A stretch of 34,521 nt of DNA, from positions 1 to 34,521 of the forward strand of contig NZ_BLZO01000166.1 in assembly GCF_014132355.1 (NCBI RefSeq). Reading direction: 5' to 3'. The translations under genes were made by a program, and so were the position numbers. Positions 20,701 through 30,429 of this stretch are shown here, piece after piece. The notes under the pieces were generated by a model. The model saw nothing but the letters and a program-made list of their open reading frames with translations. It was not told where the DNA came from and made no database searches. Every line of letters begins with the position of its first letter. Within the stretch, counting starts at the first letter, position 1. This DNA is from Okeania sp. KiyG1 (GTDB taxonomy: Bacteria > Cyanobacteriota > Cyanobacteriia > Cyanobacteriales > Microcoleaceae).

Positions 20701-20825
20701 ATATTATTGGTGATGAAGCATTGGGAAGTTTGGCAATTTTTCGTCAGATGACAGAAAGTATTGAGTTTAATGCTTTGGCTTTTTTGACAGAAGTTAATGA
20801 TGCTGTTGATGGAGTTGATTTTTAA
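17789..20825 (+). CDS. Large protein of unknown function, about 1012 residues (two -1 frameshifts)
   Basis: I do not recognise this family. ATG 17789 (MANELREGDNLVPVNYDSLL) is the likely start. The frame shifts by -1 at an A8 run (18399-18406), where one extra A gives LLEKKIEDKNSDFNQLQRL, and by -1 at a T5 run (20314-20318), where one extra T gives IYPVFFDKYYVHKLKLKK and joins it to the frame ending at 20825. Corrected length is about 1012 residues. No P-loop, zinc cluster or signal peptide is visible. A central aromatic and basic region contains KALPVMWIPDTNPCW; the C-terminal third has GYRHFLYVAQAPYTSTLHI and LYFMSPTIIKAMKQN, perhaps an alpha/beta domain. It lies upstream of a helicase on the same strand, so a joint role is inferred. 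A Shine-Dalgarno-like AGGAGGTG at 20357-20364 could allow internal initiation at TTG 20370, producing the last 152 residues separately. Confidence 0.7.
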
Positions 20826-20861
20826 TGGGAGGTGGGAAAAATAAGTTTTAAATAAATAGTA

Positions 20862-22523
20862 GGAATATTTCAAAAAGTGGAAAATTTTGAAGATATCTAT
20901 ATCTATATTTAAGAGCTAGAAAAAATCTGCTTTTACCTGAAATATCTCTGTGAGGTAGACTTTGATACTCTCAGGCAAAATCTCTGAATTTTCGGTAAAA
21001 CTCAGAAAGTGGAAAATTATGAGGATATCTATATTTAAGAATCCGAAAAAATCTGCCTTTACCTGAAATATCTCTGTGAGGTAGACTTTGATACTCTCAG
21101 GCAAAATCTCTGAATTTTTGGCAAAACTCAGAAAGTGAAAAATTTTGAGACTATCTATATTTAAGAATCCGAAAAAATCTGCCTTTACCGAGAAATATCT
21201 CTCAGGTAGACTCCTACATTCTGAGGGAAAATCTCTCAAATTTTGGCAAAATTCCGAAAGTGGAAAATTCTGAGACTATCTATATTTAAGAATCCGAAAA
21301 AATCTGCCTTTACCTGAAATATCTCTGTGAGGTAGACTTTGATACTCTCAGGCAAAATCTCTGAATTTTTGGCAAAACTCAGAAAGTGAAAAATTTTGAG
21401 ACTATCTATATTTAAGAATCCGAAAAAATCTGCCTTTACCGAGAAATATCTCTCAGGTAGACTCCTACATTCTGAGGGAAAATCTCTCAAATTTTGGCAA
21501 AATTCCGAAAGTGGAAAATTCTGAGACTATCTATATTTAAGAATCCGAAAAAATCTGCATTTTCGGTAAAACTCAGAAAGTGGAAAATTCTGAGGATATC
21601 TATATCTAAGAATCCGAAAAAATCTGCCTTTACCTGAGATATCTCTACTAAGTAGACTCTGATATTCTCAGGCAAAATCTCTGAATTTTCGGCAAAACTC
21701 AGAAAGTGAAAAATTTTGAGAATATCTATATCTAAGAATCCGAAAAAATCTGCCTTTACCTGAGATATCTCTACTAAGTAGACTCTGATATTCTCAGGCA
21801 AAATCTCTGAATTTTCGGTAAAACTCAGAAAGTGGAAAATTCTGAGGATATCTATATCTAAGAATCCGAAAAAATCTGCCTTTACCTGAGATATCTCTAC
21901 TAAGTAGACTTTGATACTCTCAGGGAAAATCTCTGAATTTTCGGTAAAACTCAGAAAGTGGAAAATTCTGAGGATATCTATATCTAAGAATCCGAAAAAA
22001 TCTGCCTTTATCTGAAATATCTCTGTGAGGTAGACTTTGATACTCTCAGGGAAAATCTCTGAATTTTCGGTAAAACTCAGAAAGTGGAAAATTCTGAGGA
22101 TATCTATATCTAAGAATCCGAAAAAATCTGCCTTTATCTGAAATATCTCTGTGAGGTAGACTTTGATACTCTCAGGGAAAATCTCTGAATTTTCGGTAAA
22201 ACTCAGAAAGTGGAAAATTCTGAGGATATCTATATCTAAGAATCCGAAAAAATCTGCCTTTATCTGAAATATCTCTGTGAGGTAGACTTTGATACTCTCA
22301 GGGAAAATCTCTGAATTTTCGGTAAAACTCAGAAAGTGGAAAATTCTGAGGATATCTATATCTAAGAATCCGAAAAAATCTGCCTTTACCTGAAATATCT
22401 CTCTCAACTAGACTTTGATATTCTGAGGCAAAATCTCTGAATTTTCGGCAAAAGCCAGAAAGTGGAAAATTTTGAGACTATCTATATTTAAGAATCCGAA
22501 AAAATCTGCCTTTAGCTGAGATA
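20862..22523. repeat. 126-bp tandem repeat array, about 14 copies
   Basis: Units of 125-126 bp share AAGAATCCGAAAAAATCTGC and a hairpin CTCAGAA-loop-TTCTGAG, with a partial unit near 21555. A two-unit block of 251 bp is itself repeated (21037, 21288, 21539), showing higher-order duplication. 126 is 42 codons, and the minus strand stays open across nearly the whole array in three frames (20916-21239, 21236-21490, 21487-22407), with a 42-residue repeat containing KADFFGFLDIDILRIFHFL. Those ORFs lack clear ribosome sites or unique sequence, so they may be a by-product of the period. The array fills the gap between the large protein gene and the helicase gene. There are no spacers, so it is not CRISPR. 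Confidence 0.9.
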
Positions 22524-22580
22524 ATGTTAATTGAAAAACTTGAGTAACCTAAAACTACTATCAATCAAAAGGATAAAAAT

Positions 22581-25500
22581 ATGTCACTTGCTGAAAATTT
22601 AGGACGTTTATTTGAAGTGGGATTTAATATTGGCGTACTTGCTGATATTCAACACCAGAAATATCCAAATTACTTTGGTGATTTATATCATCAAGATTTA
22701 GAGAAACTCAGATTACCAACTTTGGTTAGGAAAATCGCAGATGCAGAGAAAATATCTAGCGAAGGGAGTATTAAAAATCTGGAAAGATGGAGTCAATATT
22801 TTATTCAGAAAGGATTTATTGCTGGATTAAATTTTTTCCGTGAATATATCAAGTCAACTGCTTGGAAACTCCACCTCAGAAAACCGGAAGTTTTATACTA
22901 TCAATGTAGCTTTGATGGAGATAATGCTTTTGGTTGTAACCCCAAGGATAAACAAAAAGTAACTAGAAAATTATTATCTCAATTTTTATCTACTGATATT
23001 TTAGATAGTCAATTAAACAATTACGTTACTAAGTACCACAAAAAAGGAGAGTTTTTACAAGCAGATACTTTAATTTTGTTACGTTATCGGAGAGAAATTA
23101 GAATTATTTGTGTAGATTTGTCGATATTTTCAATCAAGTCAGTGGAAGATTTATTATCACTGGATAATATAGAAGTATTGCGCCGAATCTTGATGAGAGA
23201 TATTAAACATATACGCTCTAAAAGTGTTTTTTCTAAACTGCGAATAGATACAGGAGATGCTCAGGATTTTGGTTTAGAATTTTTCCCAGATTTGAAACGA
23301 TATTTTACTGCTTTTAAACGTAAGGATAAGGAAACGATTAAGTTGATTCAAGCTGGTGCTTATGCTTATAGTTTCTATAATTTTCTCCAGAAAGAAACCG
23401 ATATATTAGATAATTCTAAGTCATTACTTTTTAATGCAGTAGGATATAGCGATCGCAACATTAGTTCTCTCTGTTTACAACCCAAAAATATTAATATTCT
23501 TGAGACTTGTGCAGATATCTATCAAAATGAACCGAAAGAGAAAGAGATAAAAGTTGCTCGTCAGGAAGTATTGGAAAAAATTAAACTTAATGCCAAAAAG
23601 AGTTTTCAAAATGGGAGAAAGTTTGCTCAAGAATTATCTGTAGAAAATATTTATGGGAAGGGGGATAAGATTACTCCAGTAGTTCATCAAGAAAAAATTG
23701 ATGGTTTCTTTAATTCAGTCGGAATTATCCCAGATGAGTTAGCAAAAGAAATGGATGTTACTCCCAAGTTAACTTTAAGAAATGCTCATGCTGAATTAAT
23801 TACAAAAGCTCTGAAAAGTGATAAAACTTATGTATTTTTAACAGGTAATCCAGGTATAGGAAAAACCACAGCGATCGCCAACTTTCTTAAATCTCATATA
23901 GATGGCGGATTTTTATTATTTTATGTTAGTCCTCGCACTCAAGTTAACGTCGATTTAATCAATAAGTTTAAATCTAAAACTGACGATTCTTTATGCAGCA
24001 ATAATATATTTGGTCTCACCACTAATTCCATTCTGATTAAAGAAAATAATGGCAAACCTACAGTTAGTTATCATTCCAATCTCCGTCAAGATAATTTCAT
24101 TAAAAATACTGTCAATTTTATCCATAAGGGTTTAGTTTCCAAACATCCCCAAAAAACTGCCCGTAGAAAGTCGCGATTTTACAGAGAAACTCAAGATAAT
24201 ATTAAAGATGTTGGGGAAAAAAGTGCAGGAGTTCTCGATAGTATCTGCCAGGGAATATCTGCCACTATTAATCAAAATATCTCTAATAGTATTGTCGCTA
24301 CAGTCTCTATTCAATCCTTAAGAAAAACATCAAATGGTGGAGATACTCTTAAGCATTTCCAGAAAATATTTCAAGATGCTTATAACCGAGATACAGGTGT
24401 GATGCCTGAAAAAATGCAAGAAATTTCTCAGAGAATAAAGAATATATTCATCATGATAGATGAAGTAACAGGAGATGATAGTGGGGTAAATTTTTTGCAT
24501 GGAATTAAGGAATTTTTGAAAGATTACGATTTGACTAACCCTGAATTTGGATTTAATACAAAAGTTATTGTCGCTGATGCTTCTATTGTCGAAAAAGAGG
24601 TTATTAAACAACACTTATCTCAGACTTCTCCAGAACCAGATAAAATTTATTTTCGTTCCGTAGGGGCGATTCACGAATCGCCCCTACAAGTCGAGACTTT
24701 TGAATTTAATAAACAATCAGCAATTGCTATTAATGCTAATTCTTATCCTGCTAGTAGTTTAGATATAACTTATAAAGTTTTCCTCGAATGTTATAAATTT
24801 AATGAAGCCAAATTTAAAGATGACAATAAGGAATTAATCAAAAGGGTTCAGGAAAGTATTTTATCCGATATAAATTTATATTTGGATAATTCCGAATCTA
24901 GTCAAATCTTAGTTTATATTCAAGACAAACAGAAATTACAAAAATTAATAGAAAAATTAGTAAGTCTCGAAAATTTGAACAATATACAGACTATCTAGAA
25001 ATACACGCTAATTTATCCGATGAAAAAAAGAGCAAAATTGAAGGATGTAAACAAGACGTCAAAGTTGTATTTATGACATCTTCAGCAAGTCGAGGTTTAT
25101 CCTTTCCTAAAGCCAAAATAATGTTAGTAGAAATTCCTAAATTTCAAATAGAAAGAAATTTAATGGAAATCATACAAGTTATCTATAGAGCACGGGGAGA
25201 ATATTGGGAAAATAACACAGCAAAAACTTTAGATAATCAACCAAAACAAATAACCTTTTATTTGAACGATCGCGCCATTTCTTACCCTCAAGAAGAAAAT
25301 ATATCTCCACAAGAATATACTGAAGAACAAAAATTATCCTTAGCAGAAAGTTTATTAAATATCTGGGATATTTTATTAATTCTCAAATTGTCAATAATGA
25401 CACGAATAACTGGTGCAGGTAGTTTAGGAATGAAACAATTTATGATGATTCCTATTGGTGGAAAATCTATTTCTGCTGCTGGAAATACATTTAGTAGTCA

Positions 25501-26322
25501 AGTGACAAATCTCATTAGAGAATTAAAAAATGAACATCGTCGTCATCCTCAAAAACAAACTCTTAAAGATGTTTATACAAGTTTGACAAAAATTTTTAGT
25601 AGTGCAGATTTTGTCTTACTTGAAGATGAAAATAAATCTAAAAATCAGATTCCCAATATCGTTCTTATCTTTCACTGATAGAATCTTTTAACCAAAAATT
25701 TTCCCACTATTGTCACCGACTTGATAGATTACTAGATTTTGGCAATATCGAAACAGGTCATCTCACAGGCAATTTATTAGTAGTTCATATTTCTGAACAT
25801 AGATTAGAAGAAACTTATTTGATGAAATTAGAATCACAAATTAGACAGTTTGCTAATGATGAATTAGTCGAAAAAATGAAAAAAATTAGCAGAAATAAAG
25901 ATTATCCGCCTAATCTCATATCTGCAATGGAAGGTAGCGTCTTAGAATTTGTTGAATTGCTCAAGGGAGATATTAATAGAACCCAATGGTTTGAACAAAA
26001 TAGTCAAAATTTAGACCAATATTATGCTCTACCATTATTTGTATTTATGAGTCTAGAAGTGATGAGTGAATATTTTAAAACTGAACCTGAAGAAGAAGAA
26101 GAAACAGAATTTAGAACCCTATTATCTAAATATGTTCATGACCTTTATCCCGCATATAATACCCTACCTATTGGTCGAAAATATCGGGAATTTCCATTTA
26201 TCGTTTTTCGCAGTTATAGTTTAGGAGAAATGCGAGAAAAAATTTATAGCGATCGCTATCTTTTAACTTCCAATGAGTTAAATATTCTCAACTTAATTCT
26301 TTGTCGAGATGAGAAAGTCTGA
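22581..26322 (+). CDS. Helicase-like ATPase, about 1247 residues (two -1 frameshifts)
   Basis: It starts at ATG 22581 after AAAAGGATAAAAAT. The N-terminal 400 residues are unrecognised; a segment ADTLILLRYRREIRIICVDL could be a diverged nuclease strand pair, but this is weak. Walker A is GNPGIGKTTAIANF (about residues 421-434); Walker B is IFIMIDEVTGDDSG (about 622-635). A motif V-like FMTSSASRGLSFP lies at about 830, and a motif VI-like QVIYRARGEY at about 862. The order and spacing suit a superfamily 1/2 helicase. The frame breaks by -1 at A5 24952-24956 and at A5 25640-25644; one added A at each gives natural joins (KLIEKISKSRKFEQYTDYLE and NKSKKSDSQYRSYLSLIESF). A perfect 28-bp palindrome (24660-24687) lies within the coding frame. 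Probable role: remodelling nucleic acid together with the 1012-residue protein. Confidence 0.75.
24660..24687. repeat. 28-bp perfect palindrome inside the helicase gene
   Basis: Arms GTAGGGGCGATTC and GAATCGCCCCTAC flank a 2-nt centre. This is a widespread cyanobacterial dispersed palindrome. Here it is read as protein (VGAIHESPLQ) without stopping the frame, between the two ATPase motif regions. Confidence 0.88.
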
Positions 26323-26345
26323 TTCAGCTGCCTAAAGACTAGAGG

Positions 26346-26906
26346 CTAAGATTTTTTCTTTGATTTTCTCAAACATTTCTTCTGAGAAGACTTTTTACTT
26401 TTTTCTTTCTTCTTTTGCCTCTGCTGAGTTACTTCCGGGGGCGGACCGTAATCTCCATCTGAAAAGTAGATTCGCTCTACAATATGTTGTGGTTCAACCT
26501 CAATCCACAGACGAGCTCCGCCTGCTTGACTGTTGTTAGGTTGATGGGGCTGATAAACGATTTGGCAAGGTCCATTAATTTTGAGAGCATGGCAATAATT
26601 TTTCTTACCTCCTACTTTCACAGCAACTGCTGGATGAGAAGTTTTATTGTCTCGGTTATAGTCAATAGTCTTTCGTAAAACATGAATAAAGGTATTGCCT
26701 GTACGTTCAGCCTTGTTCCAGGTTCCTTGAGGACCGCGACGACCAGGTGTAATTTCTGGAACACCTCGGCTGTTAAGAGGAATCATCCAAAATCTTTCTA
26801 CCTTATAAGCTCCTACAACTCTATTTTGTTGGAGTAATATACGCAGTCTACCTGTGGATATATTGAGTAAAAATGCTGCTTCTGTTGTACGAACTTCTGT
26901 AGTCAT
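26346..26906 (-). CDS. Helix-turn-helix (excisionase/MerR-like) DNA-binding protein
   Basis: Starting at ATG 26906, a protein of 186 residues begins MTTEVRTTEAAFLLNISTGR and continues RLRILLQQNRVVGAYKVERF and WMIPLNSRGVPEITPG. This is the winged helix-turn-helix of excisionase-type proteins seen in many cyanobacteria, in which a helix recognises DNA and the wing carries the W. The middle has no clear domain. The last 30 residues are a Lys/Ser-rich tail that may bind nucleic acid non-specifically. The frame is open upstream to a TTG at 26969, but the domain starts at the ATG. It is convergent with the helicase gene, only 23 bp away. Role inferred: transcription factor or accessory DNA-binding protein. 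Confidence 0.75.
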   Translation of the reverse strand: MTTEVRTTEAAFLLNISTGRLRILLQQNRVVGAYKVERFWMIPLNSRGVPEITPGRRGPQGTWNKAERTGNTFIHVLRKTIDYNRDNKTSHPAVAVKVGGKKNYCHALKINGPCQIVYQPHQPNNSQAGGARLWIEVEPQHIVERIYFSDGDYGPPPEVTQQRQKKKEKSKKSSQKKCLRKSKKKS

Positions 26907-27153
26907 AACTAGATCGTTATAGTATTTATTTCTAATATCTATTATGTTGAATATTTTTGATCCTATCAAATTACTCTACATGAAAATGGCTTATGGTTGA
27001 AATTTATCAAAGGCTTATTTTTATATATTTTTGACTTTTGATTTTATTTTTGTTCGTAAAACCAGATAAATTGCATAAGGAAAACCACACTTAAAAATAG
27101 CTGTTTGTAACATTTACATTAAAAAGTGTCACACAATATTAAGCTTTAAAGTC

Positions 27154-27744
27154 ATGTCTCTTATAAAGTTTCTAAAATTTCCTGCCCCCGTTTACAAAAT
27201 TTTCATACCAGGTAGACCGGATAGTGAGGCAGTTGTTTGCAAAGACCAAGAGAAGTTTTTAACCAAACTAGAAGGTTTTATTGAAGTAGGGCATAGATTC
27301 GGTTTTTCAGTACCAAAAAGAGAGCCTGAAGTTTTGGAAAAGGTAAAAAAGATTTTTTCCAAGCATAAAGTTCAGATCAATATACTTCAAGATTCTGAAC
27401 CTGAAGTTGTTGAGTATATTTCGGAAGTTTTTCTACAATCTTCAACGGGAGCTGCTCTAGGTGGTATCGCTGCTTTGAATTTGTATCCGCAGTTGTATCC
27501 AATATTAAAAGGAGGCGAAAAATTACTAGAGGAATCGTTAAAACAATACATTGGTGGAAATAAAGAGATAGATATTGTCGTTCCTGGACTTGGAACAGTA
27601 ATTTCTGTTGGAGCAGGAATAGGAGCATTTATCGGCGCCTTTAAAGGATATAAAACTGTTGAATGGAACCTAAAAACCTACATTAACCATAAACCAGGGC
27701 AAGAAGAACAGATTGTTTTTGATATGTATCCTCAAACAATTTAG
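27154..27744 (+). CDS. Hypothetical protein with glycine-zipper segments
   Basis: A full-length protein of 196 residues, starting MSLIKFLKFPAPVYKIF; I do not recognise the family. Residues 1-90 are mixed alpha/beta and charged. Two Gly/Ala-rich hydrophobic stretches follow: TGAALGGIAALNLYP (about 97-111) and VVPGLGTVISVGAGIGAFIG (about 141-160). The second has the small-xxx-small spacing of a glycine zipper, which can pack in membranes. A membrane-active or pore-like role is possible but only inferred. No signal peptide. No clear operon partner; the preceding 185 bp are AT-rich and may hold its promoter. Confidence 0.6.
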   Translation: MSLIKFLKFPAPVYKIFIPGRPDSEAVVCKDQEKFLTKLEGFIEVGHRFGFSVPKREPEVLEKVKKIFSKHKVQINILQDSEPEVVEYISEVFLQSSTGAALGGIAALNLYPQLYPILKGGEKLLEESLKQYIGGNKEIDIVVPGLGTVISVGAGIGAFIGAFKGYKTVEWNLKTYINHKPGQEEQIVFDMYPQTI

Positions 27745-27872
27745 ACTGAAGGGAATTATCAAGTTGGCTAGAAATAATTTAGGCATTAGGAAAGACTTAC
27801 TAAAAAGTATTGATTTTCTAATTAAATGTCGCTCAAAACCAAATAAATGATGCTTACTTTGAATTTTCTCTT

Positions 27873-27938
27873 GTAGGAGTAGGTTGAAAAATAATCTTTA
27901 CAGCTTCAGCACAAAGAAAAATTCAAACCTCCTCCCAC
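27873..27938. repeat. Imperfect inverted repeat, GTAGGAGTAGGTTGAA type, copy 1 of 3
   Basis: GTAGGAGTAGGTTGAA pairs imperfectly with TTCAAACCTCCTCCCAC around a loop of about 34 nt. Near-identical copies lie at 28118-28183 and 28439-28505, each just beyond a real or copied arsA 3' end. It may act as a terminator for arsA transcripts and was copied with the gene tails. Confidence 0.7.
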
Positions 27939-27953
27939 AAAAAAATAACTACC

Positions 27954-28361
27954 CTAAACTTTTACCGCTTCAGCAAACCTAATCTTAAAATAATCATCCT
28001 CCATTTTTTCCCCCCAGGTTAACGCTGCCAAAGCTTGAGGCAAAACCAAATTCCGACGATGATTACCAATTCTAATATTCAACTCATCCCCAATTTTATT
28101 CAATTGAATTTTCTCTTGTAGGAGTAGGTTGAAAAATAATCTTTACAGCTTCAGCACAAAGAAAAATTCAAACCTCCTCCCACAAAAAAATAACTACCCT
28201 AAACTTTTACCGCTTCAGCAAACCTAATCTTAAAATAATCATCCTCCATTTTTTCCCCCCAGGTTAACGCTGCCAAAGCTTGAGGCAAAACCAAATTCCG
28301 ACGATGATTACCAATTCTAATATTCAACTCATCCCCAATTTTATTCAATTGAATTTTCTCT
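27954..28361 (-). pseudogene. Two tandem fragments of the arsA 3' end
   Basis: 27954-28116 and 28199-28361 (minus) each encode about 53 codons matching the end of the intact ars[19 protein letters not shown], then [17 protein letters not shown] and a stop. They differ from the intact gene at the same positions (ALTWGEKM in place of ALQPAGAKM), so one was copied from the other after diverging from arsA. They have no start. They could be remnants of an ancestral tandem arsA array or repeat-driven copies. Nothing else is seen from 27745 to 28521. Confidence 0.82.
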
Positions 28362-28521
28362 TTTAGAAGTATTGATTTTCTAATTAATTAAATGTCGCTC
28401 AAAACCAAATAAATGATGCTTACTTTGAATTTTCTCTTGTAGGAGTAGGTTGAAAAATAATCTTTACGCCTTCAGCAAAAGAAAAAAATCTAAACCTCCT
28501 CCCACAAAAAAATAACTATGC

Positions 28522-29709
28522 CTAAACTTTTACCGCTTCAGCAAACCTAATTTTCAAATAATCATCCTCCATCTTTGCCCCCGCAGGTTGCAACGCTGCC
28601 AAAGCTTGAGGCAAAACCAAATTCCGACGATGATTACCAATTCTAATATTCAACTCATCCCCAGTTTTATTCAATTGAATTTTCTCTTTAGGAATTCCAG
28701 GCAAATATAACTCCAAATTATAATTCCCCTTCTCTTGCACTACCTTAACAGTATTTTCCTTATAATAAACCTGACTAGGGTCCTCATCTCCATACAAAGT
28801 TTCTTTCAATCTTTCCAAAGCAGCCAAGCCACACATTTCCTCAGAATAAAGAGGCACTTCCTTCACAGGCAAAGGTCTAAAATTATCGTGAATTTCTTGC
28901 CGATATTGCTGTTGATTTTCCTTCCACTTTTTAAAGAAAGGGTCAGTCACAGAATCAGGAATAATCCGATTAGCTACTACTAAATCTGTAGAAACATTAT
29001 ACAAACTTAAATAAGCATGAGCCCGTAAAGACTCCTTAATTACCATCTTTTCAGGATTAGTAACTAACCGCACAGAAGTCTTAGTATTATCAGTCAAAAC
29101 CTTTTCCAAAGCCTCAATTTGCTCATAAAATTCATAAGGAGCATCCATAACTTCCTTATCTGGCAAAGAAAAACCAGTAATAGGTTTAAAAATAGGCTCA
29201 AAAAGAGGTCTTAATGCCACCGACATTCCCTGCAAAGGCTTATAAAACTTCCTCATATACCAACCCCCCACTTCCGGCAAACTCAAAAGTCGCAAAGCAG
29301 TACCAGTCGGAGCAGAATCAATAATTAAAACATCATATTCCCCCTCATCATAGTGACGCTTCATCCGCACCAGACCAAAAATTTCATCCATTCCTGGCAA
29401 AATTGCCAACTCCTCAGCTTGCACACCATCCAAACCCCGCGCCTGCAAAACTTGAGTAATATAACGTTTTACAGCTCCCCAGTTTCCCTCCAGTTCCATC
29501 AAAGCATCCAACTCAGCACCCCAAAGATTTTCCCTAACCTTCCGAGGTTCGTGGCTCATTTCCATATCAAAGCTATCTGCCAGGGAGTGAGCTGGGTCAG
29601 TACTGAGAACCAGAGTTTTATGGCCTAACTCTGCACAACGTAGTCCCGTTGAGGCAGCCACTGATGTTTTGCCAACGCCACCTTTTCCCGTCATTAATAT
29701 TACGCGCAT
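28522..29709 (-). CDS. arsA: ArsA/GET3-family ATPase with C-terminal HSP20-like domain
   Basis: An intact protein of about 395 residues starting at ATG 29709 with [20 protein letters not shown]; the deviant Walker A loop GKGGVGKT is at residues 8-15. Switch I is [12 protein letters not shown], switch II is [14 protein letters not shown], and the A-loop-like [11 protein letters not shown] is present. The C-terminal about 80 residues ([32 protein letters not shown]) form the alpha-crystallin/HSP20-like domain found on cyanobacterial and plant-type ArsA homologues. No arsB, arsC or arsR genes lie nearby, and the metal-binding cysteines of arsenite pumps are not evident, so a role in targeting or chaperoning membrane proteins is more likely than arsenite export. 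The gene is monocistronic on the minus strand. Confidence 0.9.
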   Translation of the reverse strand: MRVILMTGKGGVGKTSVAASTGLRCAELGHKTLVLSTDPAHSLADSFDMEMSHEPRKVRENLWGAELDALMELEGNWGAVKRYITQVLQARGLDGVQAEELAILPGMDEIFGLVRMKRHYDEGEYDVLIIDSAPTGTALRLLSLPEVGGWYMRKFYKPLQGMSVALRPLFEPIFKPITGFSLPDKEVMDAPYEFYEQIEALEKVLTDNTKTSVRLVTNPEKMVIKESLRAHAYLSLYNVSTDLVVANRIIPDSVTDPFFKKWKENQQQYRQEIHDNFRPLPVKEVPLYSEEMCGLAALERLKETLYGDEDPSQVYYKENTVKVVQEKGNYNLELYLPGIPKEKIQLNKTGDELNIRIGNHRRNLVLPQALAALQPAGAKMEDDYLKIRFAEAVKV

Positions 29710-29835
29710 CAATATTTAACCTTTTCTGAAAAATTTTTACACATCTTAACTTTAGCGGTTTTTTGACTTTTCCAGGATCTAGGGAGGTTTTATATATCAA
29801 AATTGTGTTTTTTGTCAATATATATATCAAAAAAT

Positions 29836-29945
29836 CAGCTAAAAATTATTTAGCTGACCCGCCAATTCATCTCACACCATAATTTTAATTTGGTGTGAGA
29901 TGAATTGGCGGTAAATTAGTGGGAGGAGATGTCCCACCAATTTAC
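29836..29945. repeat. Three consecutive hairpins upstream of arsA
   Basis: 29836-29856 has CAGCTAAA/TTTAGCTG arms. 29859-29911 is a perfect 21-bp inverted repeat (arms beginning CCGCCAATTCATCTC) with an 11-nt AT loop. 29911-29945 is a 14-bp stem with one mismatch (GTAAATTAGTGGGA). The last lies 5 bp from the tnpA remnant and is the likely left-end hairpin of the IS605-type element. The larger palindrome could be a dispersed repeat or terminator. Confidence 0.75.
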
Positions 29946-29949
29946 AATA

Positions 29950-30383
29950 TTATTCTGGGGTTTTCTGGTTTTCAATGTACTTTGTTTAAAGTGGAAATTG
30001 TTACCCCACCGCAATTCGCAATAAAATAGGAACCATTCCAGAGAACATCGCATCCAGTGAATAGCGTTAAAATGTTGCTGAAAATTCTTTTCTTAATCGT
30101 CGGCTTGTAACTGTTTTAACGTTATTAACTAGCTTGCTTAACATCAGGTTGGGATGATACTGAAACTTTTAGGTGAACGTGGTTTTCTTCCCCATTAAAT
30201 TCTACTAAGAACGCATTCCCATTTAATTAATAATTCTTCCAGGATTTCATTTAAGCGAGTCAGCATTGATGCTGTAAAAACATCTTTCCTGTATTTGGTT
30301 GTTAAGATTAAATGGGCTTTTAAATCTGACACTGAACGACCACTTGATACAAAATCCGATTGCATAGTAGTTGTCATTTTCAA
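29950..30383 (-). pseudogene. tnpA: IS200/IS605 Y1 transposase TnpA, multiply frameshifted
   Basis: Switching frames on the minus strand recovers a whole TnpA: VSDLKAHLILTTKYRKDVF, then VEFNGEENHVHLKVSVSSQP with the HUH (HVH) metal site, KLVNNVKTVTSRRLRKEF, and a tail GSYFIANCGGVTIST followed by KYIENQKTPE and a stop at 29950-29952. At least three frame changes and an internal stop are needed, so it is dead. It diverges from the tnpB remnant at 30430, the gene arrangement of IS605/IS608 elements. Confidence 0.8.
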
Positions 30384-30429
30384 AAAAAATTGGTGTTACA
30401 ATAAAAGCATACACTGAGTTAAAGCAGAT

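Noticed and set aside
17789-20825. Assignment of the 1012-residue protein to pPIWI-RE or another Argonaute-like family
   Set aside because: A large protein next to a helicase invites this, but I could not see the diagnostic residues, so I left it unassigned.
20370-20825. Separate small gene after the large protein
   Set aside because: One added T at 20314-20318 joins the frame directly to the large protein with natural sequence across the join; the ribosome-site-like AGGAGGTG there is kept only as a note.
13760-22523. CRISPR arrays
   Set aside because: Both arrays are uninterrupted head-to-tail units without unique spacers, and no cas genes are present.
28522-29709. Arsenic resistance operon
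   Set aside because: No arsB, arsC or arsR lies nearby, and the HSP20-like C-terminus marks the ArsA/GET3 type of cyanobacteria.
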